Shown here piece after piece: positions 1 to 8,454 of a DNA stretch of 64,000 bases (positions are counted from its first letter, which is position 1; each line of letters begins with the position of its first letter). The notes beneath the pieces were generated by a model. The model was not told where the DNA came from. It did no database searches and saw only the letters and a list, made by a program, of their open reading frames with translations. Source of the DNA: Roseovarius bejariae (GTDB lineage Bacteria; Pseudomonadota; Alphaproteobacteria; Rhodobacterales; Rhodobacteraceae); NCBI RefSeq assembly GCF_009669325.1, contig NZ_SZWE01000002.1, positions 1 to 64,000 of the forward strand, written 5' to 3'. The translations under genes were made by a program, and so were the position numbers.

Positions 1-283
1 ATGCACTCCAGGTTGTTTTTCCAGTGGAGACGATCAGGAGACCATCAGGACGATCGTTCGTGTCACTTCCTTCCTTGAGAACAACCTCTGTGAATGCTTC
101 GATCGTGGTTCTCTTTCCGACCCTCATGCCGACGGTGCTCAAGACCGCCGTTGCCAAGGGCGGAATCTGGGGGAGAAGCGAGAGAAAAATGGATGCCATC
201 CTTTTCTCGCGACTGGTGTCGGCCAGGACCGGGAAGAGGCGCGCAGGTTCCCCTTGCTTCAAAAAATCAGGTAAATCAGTCAT
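1..283 (-). CDS. Partial nuclease-like protein (N-terminal 94 residues), cut by left edge
   Basis: An open frame on the minus strand begins with ATG at 281-283, has AGGAG 5-6 bases upstream (near 289-294), and runs off the left edge without a stop. The visible N-terminus begins MTDLPDFLKQGEPARLFPVL. Near the edge it carries RPDGLLIVSTGKTTWSA, which resembles the strand before the LVEAK strand of PD-(D/E)xK nuclease-like proteins; here D would be the first metal ligand. The second half of that motif lies outside the window. It sits on the cargo side of the Tn7-like module, so it may be transposon cargo. The family assignment is inference from a short stretch. Confidence 0.6.
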   Translation of the reverse strand, partial: MTDLPDFLKQGEPARLFPVLADTSREKRMASIFLSLLPQIPPLATAVLSTVGMRVGKRTTIEAFTEVVLKEGSDTNDRPDGLLIVSTGKTTWSA

Positions 284-426
284 TTTTATCTCCTAAAGGT
301 TGTTTTGACCGTAGATAGGCAAATGGCACTACGTCAATAAATTCACTGGAGGTGTCGACGGAAACAATTGCACGACAGCCACATCAGAGCCCGGAGAAAC
401 TTCAAAATTTCCGTCAAAAGATAGAC

Positions 427-876
<450 letters not shown>

Positions 877-899
877 TTATTATCGGTCTTTGAACAACC

Positions 900-1046
900 T
901 CAGACTAAGAAGAAACACGGTTGCCGCCAGACTCGGCCGCGCACTGCGCTACGCCGAAAGGCTTCGTTCGCGGCCTCTTTCACCAACCGTAGGGGCACTA
1001 CCTTCGCCAGCTCGGCACAATGCCCCCAATGCATTTTCGAATCCAT
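900..1046 (-). CDS. Small 48-residue reading frame of unknown function
   Basis: A minus-strand frame runs from ATG at 1044-1046 to TGA at 900-902. It includes AELAKVVPLRLVKEAANEAF and later GRVWRQPCFFLV. I have an unverified impression of having seen near-identical sequence scattered in Rhodobacteraceae genomes, which would suit a repeated element rather than a functional protein. There is no clear ribosome site. It lies upstream of the higB remnant, as if its insertion or an associated deletion removed the toxin gene. Confidence 0.3.
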   Translation of the reverse strand: MDSKMHWGHCAELAKVVPLRLVKEAANEAFRRSAVRGRVWRQPCFFLV

Positions 1047-1684
1047 TAAAATGCCTTCAACGTAAGCGCAGGGCTCCAAAAAGCTTTTTGAGGGCGCCCC
1101 GGCGCTGGTATTTTTGCAACACCTAAATCAGTGAATATCACGCCGTTTGACCCAAGATTTGGCGCTTGTCTCTGGGTGTGAGACCGCAGATGACGAGCGT
1201 CTGTAGCGCTTATCAAGAATATATACATAAATAACAGTAGGTTACCATTTTTCAGAGAGTCCACGTTGCCCATTTTTTCGCGCGACGAAGCGATTTTCAG
1301 AAATAAATTTCGGGCGAAAATCGCGGTTGTTTGGCAGGGAACAGTGCGTACCTTGAAGGCCACATGAGACAGTCGACAGCGAACTTTAGGAAAAAATTGA
1401 CCCTTGGATTTCGGGCTGTGTGCAAAGGGCTAATGTTCGATCTGTCGAGCCTGAAAGACTGGGAAGTGGGGCGTCCGACACGCGATTGAAGAGGACACGA
1501 AAAGTGGCTGTTTATATCTAAATCCAAATCCGCCCATGCGGATCGATAGATCCAAAAGGGTCGAGCGACCGCTAAGGGAAACCCAAGTGGTCGTTTTCAG
1601 AAACTCCCAAAAATAGACCGCCGCCTTCGGGCAGCGTCGGACTGAAGTCTGGCGGGTGGTCTTCCTACGTGAAAGGAAAACGAA
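1047..1684. other. AT-richer non-coding region upstream of tnsA with inverted repeats
   Basis: No frame here looks coding. A perfect 9-base inverted repeat GCGATTTTC (1290-1298) / GAAAATCGC (1316-1324) is visible, and ATCCGC-CCAT-GCGGAT lies near 1528-1543. TTTTCAGA-type words recur near 1248, 1294 and 1593. One TTTGGCAGG near 1330 resembles the right-end repeats but stands alone. The stretch presumably holds the promoter and control sites of the transposition operon. I could not find a transposon terminus matching the one at 7764. Confidence 0.4.
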
Positions 1685-2356
1685 ATGCCGAATTATTCGG
1701 AGGGTCGCGTATTGCCTGCGCAATCCCGTGGGGACCGCGATATCGCGAATGCGTCAACCGCGCACTGCACCGCTTTTACCGTTCTTGGTGAGCATTCAGG
1801 CACCCGCAGCCAAGCGGAGTCCTACACCGAGCTCTGTCACCAGAAAATCCAAGGCGCTCGGTCCGATGTTACCGACATCCAGGAGCAGGTGCTGTTCACC
1901 TTCGGCCGGCAAGACGAGAAACGGCACTTTTTCGACATGGTTGTCACGAAGGCTTCTGGAGAGCGCATTGCCTACACGGTCAAGCCTGAAGCACGCCTCA
2001 AATCTGGTCGCCATGTCGAAGACATGCGGACCATCGCCTGGTGGGTTCAAGAGAAGGGGTTTGCCAAGTCGGTGCGTCTCTTAACCGAGGCCGATATCGA
2101 TCGGGTCGTCCTTCATAACGCGAACATCAACTCGGCCTTGCGCGATACGGATCCGGAGGCTGAGCAGGCGGCACGCGCCGTGGCAAGTGGCCTGCGCGGT
2201 GCGGTGCCGCTGAACCAACTCACGCAACAGGTCGGCCTCGCGGCACGCGGCTATCGGGCCCTTTTGCGACTTGTTTCAGCAGGAGAGCTCGCACCCCTGC
2301 ATTCCGAAAAAGTCACCCATGAAACCCTTGTTGAATGGAAAGGAGAGCGTCAATGA
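1685..2356 (+). CDS. tnsA: TnsA-like transposon endonuclease
   Basis: This 223-residue protein has the size and position of TnsA, the PD-(D/E)xK nuclease that cuts the 5' ends of Tn7-like elements so that they move by cut-and-paste. Candidate catalytic residues are E67 (DIQEQ), D84 (HFFDMV) and K100 (YTVKPE), in the order and spacing seen in the TnsA core. The C-terminal third (about 130-215) is a helical region resembling the TnsA part that contacts TnsC. The start ATG at 1685 has GAAAGGAAAA just upstream. The gene ends in an ATGA overlap with tnsB, which implies coupled expression. The match is by motif and context; overall similarity to Tn7 TnsA is remote. Confidence 0.75.
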   Translation: MPNYSEGRVLPAQSRGDRDIANASTAHCTAFTVLGEHSGTRSQAESYTELCHQKIQGARSDVTDIQEQVLFTFGRQDEKRHFFDMVVTKASGERIAYTVKPEARLKSGRHVEDMRTIAWWVQEKGFAKSVRLLTEADIDRVVLHNANINSALRDTDPEAEQAARAVASGLRGAVPLNQLTQQVGLAARGYRALLRLVSAGELAPLHSEKVTHETLVEWKGERQ

Positions 2357-4713
2357 CCATTCTCCCCAACACGCAAGACCTTGGCGACGCCACGCCGGTG
2401 AAGAGCGGCTTTCGCTTGGATGTTCATGATCGGCTTCTCATTCATGGTAAGCCCTACCGTTTCCTCGGCATGTCTGGCGACAACGCCGAGCTGATACCCG
2501 CAAGCGGCGCCGGGATGACAGAGGTCTTCCCGATGGGCGCACTGGCCCGCTTGAGCGCGTCCGGCGACATCAAGCACGAGGTTGGCTACTACCTTCCGGA
2601 TGACCTCAAGCCGGCGTCGGCGGTCGCAGCCTTTGATTTCCAGCCATCAAACCTCGTCGGGAAAGCGAGGGTGCGCTTCGATGCAAAACTCGCCCAGATC
2701 AAGGCCATCGAAGATATGGAGGCTGAAGGTATTCTCAGGCCGAATAAGGAGAGCATCGAGGCAGCGCGTTCCGATATCGAAAAACGCGCCGAGGAGTACT
2801 TCAAAGCACAGGCGACTGAACGTGACCTCATTGCAAACGAAATTGCCAATGACGGATTGCCAGATCGCATACGCAAAGGCGTCCGTCAGAATCGCGGTGG
2901 CGGCATAACACGGAGAGTCGGCCTTTTCAGCGCCGATTACCTGCGAAAGCTTTTCGCTCGCTACAAGAACGAAGGCGTGGCGGCACTGGCCGACGATCTT
3001 TCGAAATCCGGGAACAGGACAAGCCCGTTTCGGCCCGAGGAACAGGCGCTGCTGACGGACATCGTCAACGGCAGCTACCTCACGCCAGAGCGGAAGTCGA
3101 TCAAGGCAACGGTTGCCGACGTTAAACGCGGGTTCCAGGCTGAAAACGAGCGTCGTGACCAAGAGGGGCTTTCGCCCCTTAGGGTACCGGGCCGTGATGC
3201 GGTGCGTCGGACGATCAAAAAACTCGACCGCTTGACGGTTCTTATCGCGCGTTTCGGGCGCGAAGAAGCGATGAAAAAGCTCCGGCCCGTAGGCAAGGGG
3301 CTCGAAGTCTCACGACCCGGCGAGCGCGTCGAGATGGATGAGTGGTGCATCGATCTGCTCTCCATCATTCGGTCTGCGAAACTCGAAACGGTCTTCGGCG
3401 AAGAGCATTTGAAGGCTCTTGGCCTTGATGGCGAAAAGGCCCGATGGTGGCTTGTCGCCGCCATAGATTGCCGCACCAGGATCTGCCTCGGAATGAAGCT
3501 GACCCGCAATCCATCGGGCAGCGCGGCGCGCGAATGCCTTCGTATGGTTGTCAGTGACAAGGGCCAATGGTCTGACAGTGTCAGAGCATGCTGTGCGTGG
3601 TCACACGCCGTTGTTCCGGAAGTCCTCGCCACCGATAACGGCCCAGGTTTCAAGTCGCGTATTTTCCAAAACGCCTGCCTTGATCTGCAGATGGTGTTTC
3701 TTCGAACGATCGGTGGAATTCCCGGCATGCGTGGGGCCATCGAGCGTCTGTTCCATACGGCCGCCCTCGGCCTGATGCCGCGCCTTGTCGGTCGCACCTT
3801 TTCGAACCCTCGCGAGCGTGGCGACTATCCGGCCGAGGATCGGGCGTGCCTTGATGCAGAGGATGTGGCCTTCGCCTTGGTACGCTGGATCGTCGACATT
3901 TACCACAATACGCCGCACGAGGGTTTGGGTGGGCGTACACCGCTCGAACAGTGGGACGCGGACATGGAAAGCGGCAACTACCCCCTTCGTGCTCTGCCGG
4001 ATGCCCGCTCGAAACGCCTCGCCTTCGGCAACCAGGTCAAGCGCACCGTGACGCGCGAGGGCATCACGGTGATGGGTATTCGGTACCACAGCGAAGACCT
4101 CGCCCTGTTCTATATGCAGCCAGGGTCCAAACAAGTGGATGTCAGCTGGGACCAGACGGATCTCGGCGCGATCGAGGTGTACCTCGATGGTGCGTGGCGT
4201 GAGGTTCCTGCGGTGCACGACCGGTTCCGGGGTTTGAACCTGCATGTCTGGCTAAGAGCACGCCGTGCCCTGCGCGCGAAATCAGCATCGCGACGGGCGT
4301 GGGAAGAAGAGGTCGTGTTCAAGGCCATCGATGACATCGAGGACCTTGCGACGGATAGATCCATAGCCTTCGGAATCGTGGACACCTCGATTTCAGAGAA
4401 GCGGCTGAAAGAGATTGAGTCAGAACTTTTCGGGACTTTCCGCATCACGGAGACGCAATCACTTCGCGACGATGGTCAAGACGCAGGCCGAGAAATCACC
4501 CCGCGCGAACCCGATCCCGACCGTCCGGTCAGGACCACGACCCCTCGCAAGGCCTCCGATGATGTGCCCGCGACGCCGGATGTCCAGAACCACCAAGATA
4601 CCGATCAGGGACCAGCGGCACCTGGTAGCAGCCAGGAGTTGCCTCCCGTCAAACCAGCCACCCGCCCGCGGACAGCATGGGTTCCGCGTAAACCCAAGGA
4701 GGACGACCAATGA
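2353..4713 (+). CDS. tnsB: TnsB/TniA-like DDE transposase
   Basis: This 786-residue protein is the transposase that binds the transposon ends and joins 3' ends to target DNA. A retroviral-integrase-type catalytic core is clear: D329 in VEMDEW, D428 in ATDNGPGF and E464 in GAIERLF, a DD(35)E arrangement. Residues around 170-310 form the helical DNA-binding region before the core, and a Mu-type beta-barrel follows (about 555-640). The proline- and charge-rich tail (about 690-786) is where TnsB proteins contact TnsC. I chose ATG 2353, which overlaps the tnsA stop as ATGA and has AAGGAGAG upstream, over the ATG at 2335. It overlaps tnsC by four bases. Confidence 0.9.
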   Translation: MTILPNTQDLGDATPVKSGFRLDVHDRLLIHGKPYRFLGMSGDNAELIPASGAGMTEVFPMGALARLSASGDIKHEVGYYLPDDLKPASAVAAFDFQPSNLVGKARVRFDAKLAQIKAIEDMEAEGILRPNKESIEAARSDIEKRAEEYFKAQATERDLIANEIANDGLPDRIRKGVRQNRGGGITRRVGLFSADYLRKLFARYKNEGVAALADDLSKSGNRTSPFRPEEQALLTDIVNGSYLTPERKSIKATVADVKRGFQAENERRDQEGLSPLRVPGRDAVRRTIKKLDRLTVLIARFGREEAMKKLRPVGKGLEVSRPGERVEMDEWCIDLLSIIRSAKLETVFGEEHLKALGLDGEKARWWLVAAIDCRTRICLGMKLTRNPSGSAARECLRMVVSDKGQWSDSVRACCAWSHAVVPEVLATDNGPGFKSRIFQNACLDLQMVFLRTIGGIPGMRGAIERLFHTAALGLMPRLVGRTFSNPRERGDYPAEDRACLDAEDVAFALVRWIVDIYHNTPHEGLGGRTPLEQWDADMESGNYPLRALPDARSKRLAFGNQVKRTVTREGITVMGIRYHSEDLALFYMQPGSKQVDVSWDQTDLGAIEVYLDGAWREVPAVHDRFRGLNLHVWLRARRALRAKSASRRAWEEEVVFKAIDDIEDLATDRSIAFGIVDTSISEKRLKEIESELFGTFRITETQSLRDDGQDAGREITPREPDPDRPVRTTTPRKASDDVPATPDVQNHQDTDQGPAAPGSSQELPPVKPATRPRTAWVPRKPKEDDQ

Positions 4714-5702
4714 ACATTCAAATGCCCAAGGGCAAACTGGTGCAGAGCCTGCGCGACATGCATGTGCCCAACGAGCGGGACGATGCGGTGGAAAAACACC
4801 TCAACCGGCTGCTGCAGGTCGATGATGAGGGTCGCCCGACTGCCGAGCCATGCCGATTTACCGCGGACAGGGAAACGCGCGGCATCGCCGTCATCGAAGC
4901 TGCTGGTGGCGGGAAAACCACGGCGATCCGAACAGTGCTGCAATCGACCGAGGCTTTGCGGATGAACCCGGAAACCGGCCTTCCGCGATATCTGGAGATC
5001 CAGATCCCCAGTCCTGCGACGCACAAGAGCGTTGGTCTTGCGATCCTGGAGGCAACCGGCATGTCCGGGGTCTCCTCGAATGCCAAGGCTTGGGAAATCT
5101 GGGGCGCCGTGCGGAAACGGTTGGGTCAAATGGGTATCAAGGTTCTGTGGTTGGACGAGGCCCAGGACCTCGTGATGGCCCAGTCGGCAAATGATACCGA
5201 GACGACCTTGAGGACGATCAAGACGCTCATGCAGGGCAAGAACGCTGTGATCCCAATTCTCAGCGGGACACGGAGGCTGGGCGAGATTACGAGTTTCGAT
5301 CCGCAGGTGTCGCGGCGCTTCACCAAGATCGCGCCGACAGACCTCGACCACAGCACAGACCAGGAGAACCTTTTCGGGATGATCGACGCCTATTGCGATG
5401 AGGCCGGTATCACAGCGCGGTTGCCTGAAGATTTGGCACTACGCCTGATGACGGGGAGCCGCTATCGGTTCGGACGGGTGATCGAGACCATCGTGAACGC
5501 GATCGAGTGCGCCATTTACGACGATGAAGCTTTCCTCACCGTCGATCACTTCGCCGAGGCCTGGGCTATGCAGGAAGGCTGTGAGCCTGGCTCCAATATC
5601 TTCCTGGCCCCGGATTGGATGTCGATCCCCCTGGATGCAGGGGCCGAGGAATACGAGAAGGCGCGCACCAAACGCCAGCAGAAGAAAATCGAGCGGGGTT
5701 GA
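4710..5702 (+). CDS. tnsC: TnsC/TniB-like AAA+ ATPase, transposition regulator
   Basis: This 330-residue AAA+ protein would assemble on target DNA and link the target selector (TniQ) to TnsA/TnsB. The P-loop reads EAAGGGKTTAI (K69, T70); it departs from the usual GxxxxGKT because the first glycine position is E63. Walker B is VLWLDEAQDL (D149, E150). A sensor-like LSGTRRLGE follows near 180, and an arginine-rich VSRRFTKI near 200. Its length fits TniB rather than the longer Tn7 TnsC. ATG at 4710 overlaps the tnsB stop. Confidence 0.9.
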   Translation: MNIQMPKGKLVQSLRDMHVPNERDDAVEKHLNRLLQVDDEGRPTAEPCRFTADRETRGIAVIEAAGGGKTTAIRTVLQSTEALRMNPETGLPRYLEIQIPSPATHKSVGLAILEATGMSGVSSNAKAWEIWGAVRKRLGQMGIKVLWLDEAQDLVMAQSANDTETTLRTIKTLMQGKNAVIPILSGTRRLGEITSFDPQVSRRFTKIAPTDLDHSTDQENLFGMIDAYCDEAGITARLPEDLALRLMTGSRYRFGRVIETIVNAIECAIYDDEAFLTVDHFAEAWAMQEGCEPGSNIFLAPDWMSIPLDAGAEEYEKARTKRQQKKIERG

Positions 5703-5705
5703 GCC

Positions 5706-7538
5706 ATGGTGATGCTGCCTGTCCTTCCACTGATCGAGGGGGAGAGCACCGTATCGTGGTGCTCTCGGCTCGGTCCGTTTCATGCCGGCTTGTCCGGCCC
5801 AGACTTCCTGAAGCTCATGCAGATCAGTCGCCAAAGCGTCGTCGACACCACTGATGACTGCATCGGACGGCTGGCTGACCTTACCGGGATCGCCGAGCCC
5901 CGCATACGGGCCTCCGGCGTGCAGCGTGTCGGTGAGGCGCGCTTCAAGCATCGTGACGAGGAATTCGGCATGCGGTTCGCGCTGCGCACCCATACGACCT
6001 TCTGCCCGGCTTGCTTGCTCGAGGATGCAGATCCCGCCGGGCCCAGCTCGGGGCAGCGGGTTGGCCGGATTGGCTGGATGTTCAGCCCAGTCAGAACATG
6101 CCCCCGGCACGGGATTGTTCTTCATCGGCGCCGCAACAGCGGGTTTCATGAGCAGTTCCAGGATATGACCCTCGTGGCGCCGGACGATGCCGTCCTGGAG
6201 AAGCTGGCGGCAGATGCGCCGTCAGCAAGCACCTCTGCCTTGCAGTCTTATGTCGAGCGGCGTTTCAATGGCGTGTCCGGTCCCGACTGGCTCGATACCC
6301 AGGACGTGGACCAGACGACTAAAGCCTGTGAGATGCTCGGGGCCTGCATCGTGTTCGGGGCGCATACAAATCTTGATACGCTTTCGCTCCATGATTGGTC
6401 GGAGGCCGGCAGCGCCGGGTACGAGGCGGCCCGTGATGGCGTGGACGGGGTGCGCAACGCACTTGAAGAGATTTCACGCGCGTCCTTTCGCCAGATTTCC
6501 AAGGGTGGCCCGCAAGCGGCCTTGGGTCGAATTTACCAGTGGCTGCAATTCAAGAAATCGAAGACGGACCCTGGATCGATCCGGGATGTCGTGCGGGAAT
6601 TTGTCCTGGACACGATGCCGGTTGACCCTGGCAGTACCTTATTTGGCACCCCTGTCGAGACGCGGCGCCGTCATTCGCTGGCCAGCCTGTCGCGATCGAC
6701 CGGAGTTCACCAGGCGACCTTGCGCCGGGCGCTGAAACTCACCGGTGTTCTTCCCGCTGATGTGGACGCCGACGAACGGTTCACCGTCGACGCGGGCCAA
6801 GGGGAAAGGTTGGCCGAACGCATTCACAATTCAATTCCGATCAGCAAGATCCCGGACTACCTGAACTGCAATCGGACCCAGGCGCAGATGCTGGTAAAGC
6901 GGGGTATCGTATCTCAGTTGGTGCCGAATCTCGGCCGCGGCGGTGGTGTCCTCGCCAAGGTTGCCGTCCAGGACCTCGATGAGTTTATCTCGCGCTTTCG
7001 GGCTGGTGGGACACCGGTTGGCCGGGCCAGCGATGGCATGAAGGATGTCATCACCGCGTCCGAGATCGTGCGGCGACCGGTGATGGACATCGTTCAGCTT
7101 GTTCTGGATCGCAAACTGACATCGATTGAGCTCCTGCCTGAGGACATTGGGTTCCTCTCGGTACTGGTCTCCCCGGACGAGGTCCGTTCCGTGATCTCGG
7201 AACTTGAAGGCGAGATCGGTTTGTCCGCGCATGATGTTGCCGCCCGTCTCGGAATTTTCACATCCGGCGTCACGCATCTTCGGACGAAGGTCGACAGTTC
7301 GGGTCGCCCGTTTCTGCCCTCACTTGAAACCGTGGCGTCGAGCGGCACCGTCCGTCATCGCTTCGCGGAAGAGGAGGTGAAGCGGTTCCAGGCGGACTAT
7401 GTCGCGTTATCGGATCTGGCCAAAGAGAGGGGCAAGTCCCCGAAGACGGTTGCGGTGGAGCTACGGAAACTTGACATAAAGCCGATTATGAGGCGGGAAC
7501 TTCTTAACGCTGCGATCTACAGGCGTGCCGATTTGTAG
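5706..7538 (+). CDS. tniQ: TniQ/TnsD family target-selection protein
   Basis: This 610-residue protein has an N-terminal TniQ domain (LPLIEGESTVSWCSRLG, about 8-160) containing a zinc finger of the form CPAC...CPRH (about 99-138). It is longer than minimal TniQ (about 300-400). The C-terminal 400 residues hold several helix-turn-helix-like segments, for example SLASLSRSTGVHQATLRRAL, SKIPDYLNCNRTQAQMLVKR and LSDLAKERGKSPKTVAVELR. That layout is like TnsD proteins, which read a fixed chromosomal site, and no CRISPR genes or array are present. The chromosomal target is not evident. The start is three bases after tnsC; ATG 5712 is an alternative. Confidence 0.85.
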   Translation: MVMLPVLPLIEGESTVSWCSRLGPFHAGLSGPDFLKLMQISRQSVVDTTDDCIGRLADLTGIAEPRIRASGVQRVGEARFKHRDEEFGMRFALRTHTTFCPACLLEDADPAGPSSGQRVGRIGWMFSPVRTCPRHGIVLHRRRNSGFHEQFQDMTLVAPDDAVLEKLAADAPSASTSALQSYVERRFNGVSGPDWLDTQDVDQTTKACEMLGACIVFGAHTNLDTLSLHDWSEAGSAGYEAARDGVDGVRNALEEISRASFRQISKGGPQAALGRIYQWLQFKKSKTDPGSIRDVVREFVLDTMPVDPGSTLFGTPVETRRRHSLASLSRSTGVHQATLRRALKLTGVLPADVDADERFTVDAGQGERLAERIHNSIPISKIPDYLNCNRTQAQMLVKRGIVSQLVPNLGRGGGVLAKVAVQDLDEFISRFRAGGTPVGRASDGMKDVITASEIVRRPVMDIVQLVLDRKLTSIELLPEDIGFLSVLVSPDEVRSVISELEGEIGLSAHDVAARLGIFTSGVTHLRTKVDSSGRPFLPSLETVASSGTVRHRFAEEEVKRFQADYVALSDLAKERGKSPKTVAVELRKLDIKPIMRRELLNAAIYRRADL

Positions 7539-7566
7539 ACCCAGTCCTCAAAAATTTTGCTGAATG

Positions 7567-7591
7567 AAGCCGCCCACACGGGCGGCTTTTT
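7567..7591 (+). terminator. Rho-independent terminator of the tns operon
   Basis: AAGCCGCCC (7567-7575), loop ACAC, GGGCGGCTT (7580-7588), then a run of T. It lies 29 bases after the tniQ stop. Confidence 0.9.
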
Positions 7592-7604
7592 GTTGCCTAA
7601 TGCC

Positions 7605-7764
7605 TGTTTGGCAAGACTATTTCTGAATTTTCGTGGCAAAACTTCACCGAACTGCTTGGCAAAGAAACCCGCCGATTTCGAGATCACGAAATTTCGGCCA
7701 TTGATTTCATTGGATTTTTCTTGTCTGTGGTTCTGCGTTTGGCATAACTATTGCTGCTCTGACA
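7605..7764 (-). repeat. Probable transposon end with four TnsB-type binding repeats
   Basis: Four direct copies of a TTGGCAWRACTATT-like motif have TGGCA at 7609, 7634, 7657 and 7740. The best two read TTTGGCAAGACTATT and TTTGGCATAACTATT. Read inward from 7764 on the minus strand, the terminus is TGTCAGAGCAGCAATAGTTA, so the element would end ...TGACA. Such arrays, two of them about 23-25 bases apart, are the usual TnsB landing sites. The bases after the terminus (GTGTT) would be one copy of the target duplication; the second copy was not found. Confidence 0.6.
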
Positions 7765-8113
7765 GTGTTGTCGCCACTACCAATTAGTGGCCACTGGCGG
7801 GGTCAAAAACGCCATTTTGCAAGCAAAAGAGGTCTATCGGGCTAAACGGCCCGTTTGACGCTTGTTTCGGTTAGAGTCGATGTTGCTGTGGTTCGACTCC
7901 TTGTAAAGCACATAGGTTCGTTCCACAGGCGCAAGAAACGTCTCAGACATGATTTTTGGGATTTCTCCAAAGCCGTATCCTTCGACGGGAAATGATTATT
8001 GTCTGTTGAAGAAGTTATTGGCGTCTATGTGTGTCGAGGATGCAAAGTGTGCCCTCAATTTCAGGTCTGGCAGACAAGGAACCTCCGCGATTCTGAAGAT
8101 AGTTGGGGCCACG

Positions 8114-8145
8114 ACAAAAAGCCGTGACCGGGGAGGTCGCGGCTT
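8114..8145 (-). terminator. Likely minus-strand terminator
   Basis: An 11-base stem (8119-8129 with 8135-8145, one mismatch) is followed on the minus strand by TTTTTGTCG (complement of 8110-8118). It would end a transcript coming from the right, yet no recognisable minus-strand gene precedes it. Confidence 0.5.
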
Positions 8146-8392
8146 GGACAGGGTAAGGTTTACGCCTTAGCGAAAGGCGGCCAGCAGGTCGCTGACGCGT
8201 GCGCCATACCATCTGACCGATGTGTCGACGCAATAGCCTCGCCTTGCGTTCTGAACCGTTCCGGGTTTGCCGGAGGCTGTTTGGGTTAGATTGTGCGTCA
8301 TATTCCCGCATACCCTCGCTTGTGAATGGGCGAGAGTTTCCCATAACATTCTGATTTATATATGCAATTTTTAAAATATGTGATGTAGTACC

Positions 8393-8454
8393 GACGCTTG
8401 CGGAGACGCGAGGATACGAGACGTTTCTGGTCAAAACAGACGCTTGCGTATACT
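8393..8454 (+). promoter_or_regulatory. Candidate control region of the secreted-protein operon
   Basis: GACGCTTGCG occurs twice (8393-8402 and 8439-8448), 46 bases apart, directly upstream of the operon. A TATACT box (8449-8454) abuts the second copy and would serve as a -10 element for a start about 40 bases before the first ATG. No good -35 match is visible, as expected for an activator-dependent promoter. This is speculative. Confidence 0.3.

Larger units (their letters stand above)
1685..7764 (+). mobile_element. Tn7-like transposon: transposition module and one end
   Basis: Four genes in one direction encode TnsA-like nuclease, TnsB-like DDE transposase, TnsC/TniB-like ATPase and a TniQ/TnsD protein. 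The first three genes are linked by ATGA overlaps and the last starts three bases after tnsC. A terminator closes the operon, and repeated TGGCA-containing sites follow to a probable terminus ...GCTCTGACA at 7764, compatible with Tn7-type TGT...ACA ends. The distal end and the full cargo are outside or unrecognised, so the left limit given is only the start of tnsA. The higA and nuclease-like genes to the left may be cargo. Confidence 0.8.

Noticed and set aside
24..318. Two overlapping plus-strand frames at the left edge
   Set aside because: They lie antisense to the minus-strand frame that has a good ribosome site and a recognisable RPDGLL segment.
1320..1345. Single TTTGGCAGG word as the left transposon end
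   Set aside because: It stands alone, points in the same direction as the right-end repeats instead of inverted, and no TGTCAG terminus or GTGTT flank is near it.
7870..7905. tRNA-like GGTTCGACTCC near the transposon end
   Set aside because: The flanking bases do not form a T-stem, and no acceptor or anticodon arm can be drawn. The sequence is better described as the GAGTCGA/TCGACTC inverted repeat.
8015..8434. 139-codon minus-strand frame
   Set aside because: It runs across the terminator hairpin, has no recognisable motif and has no ribosome site.
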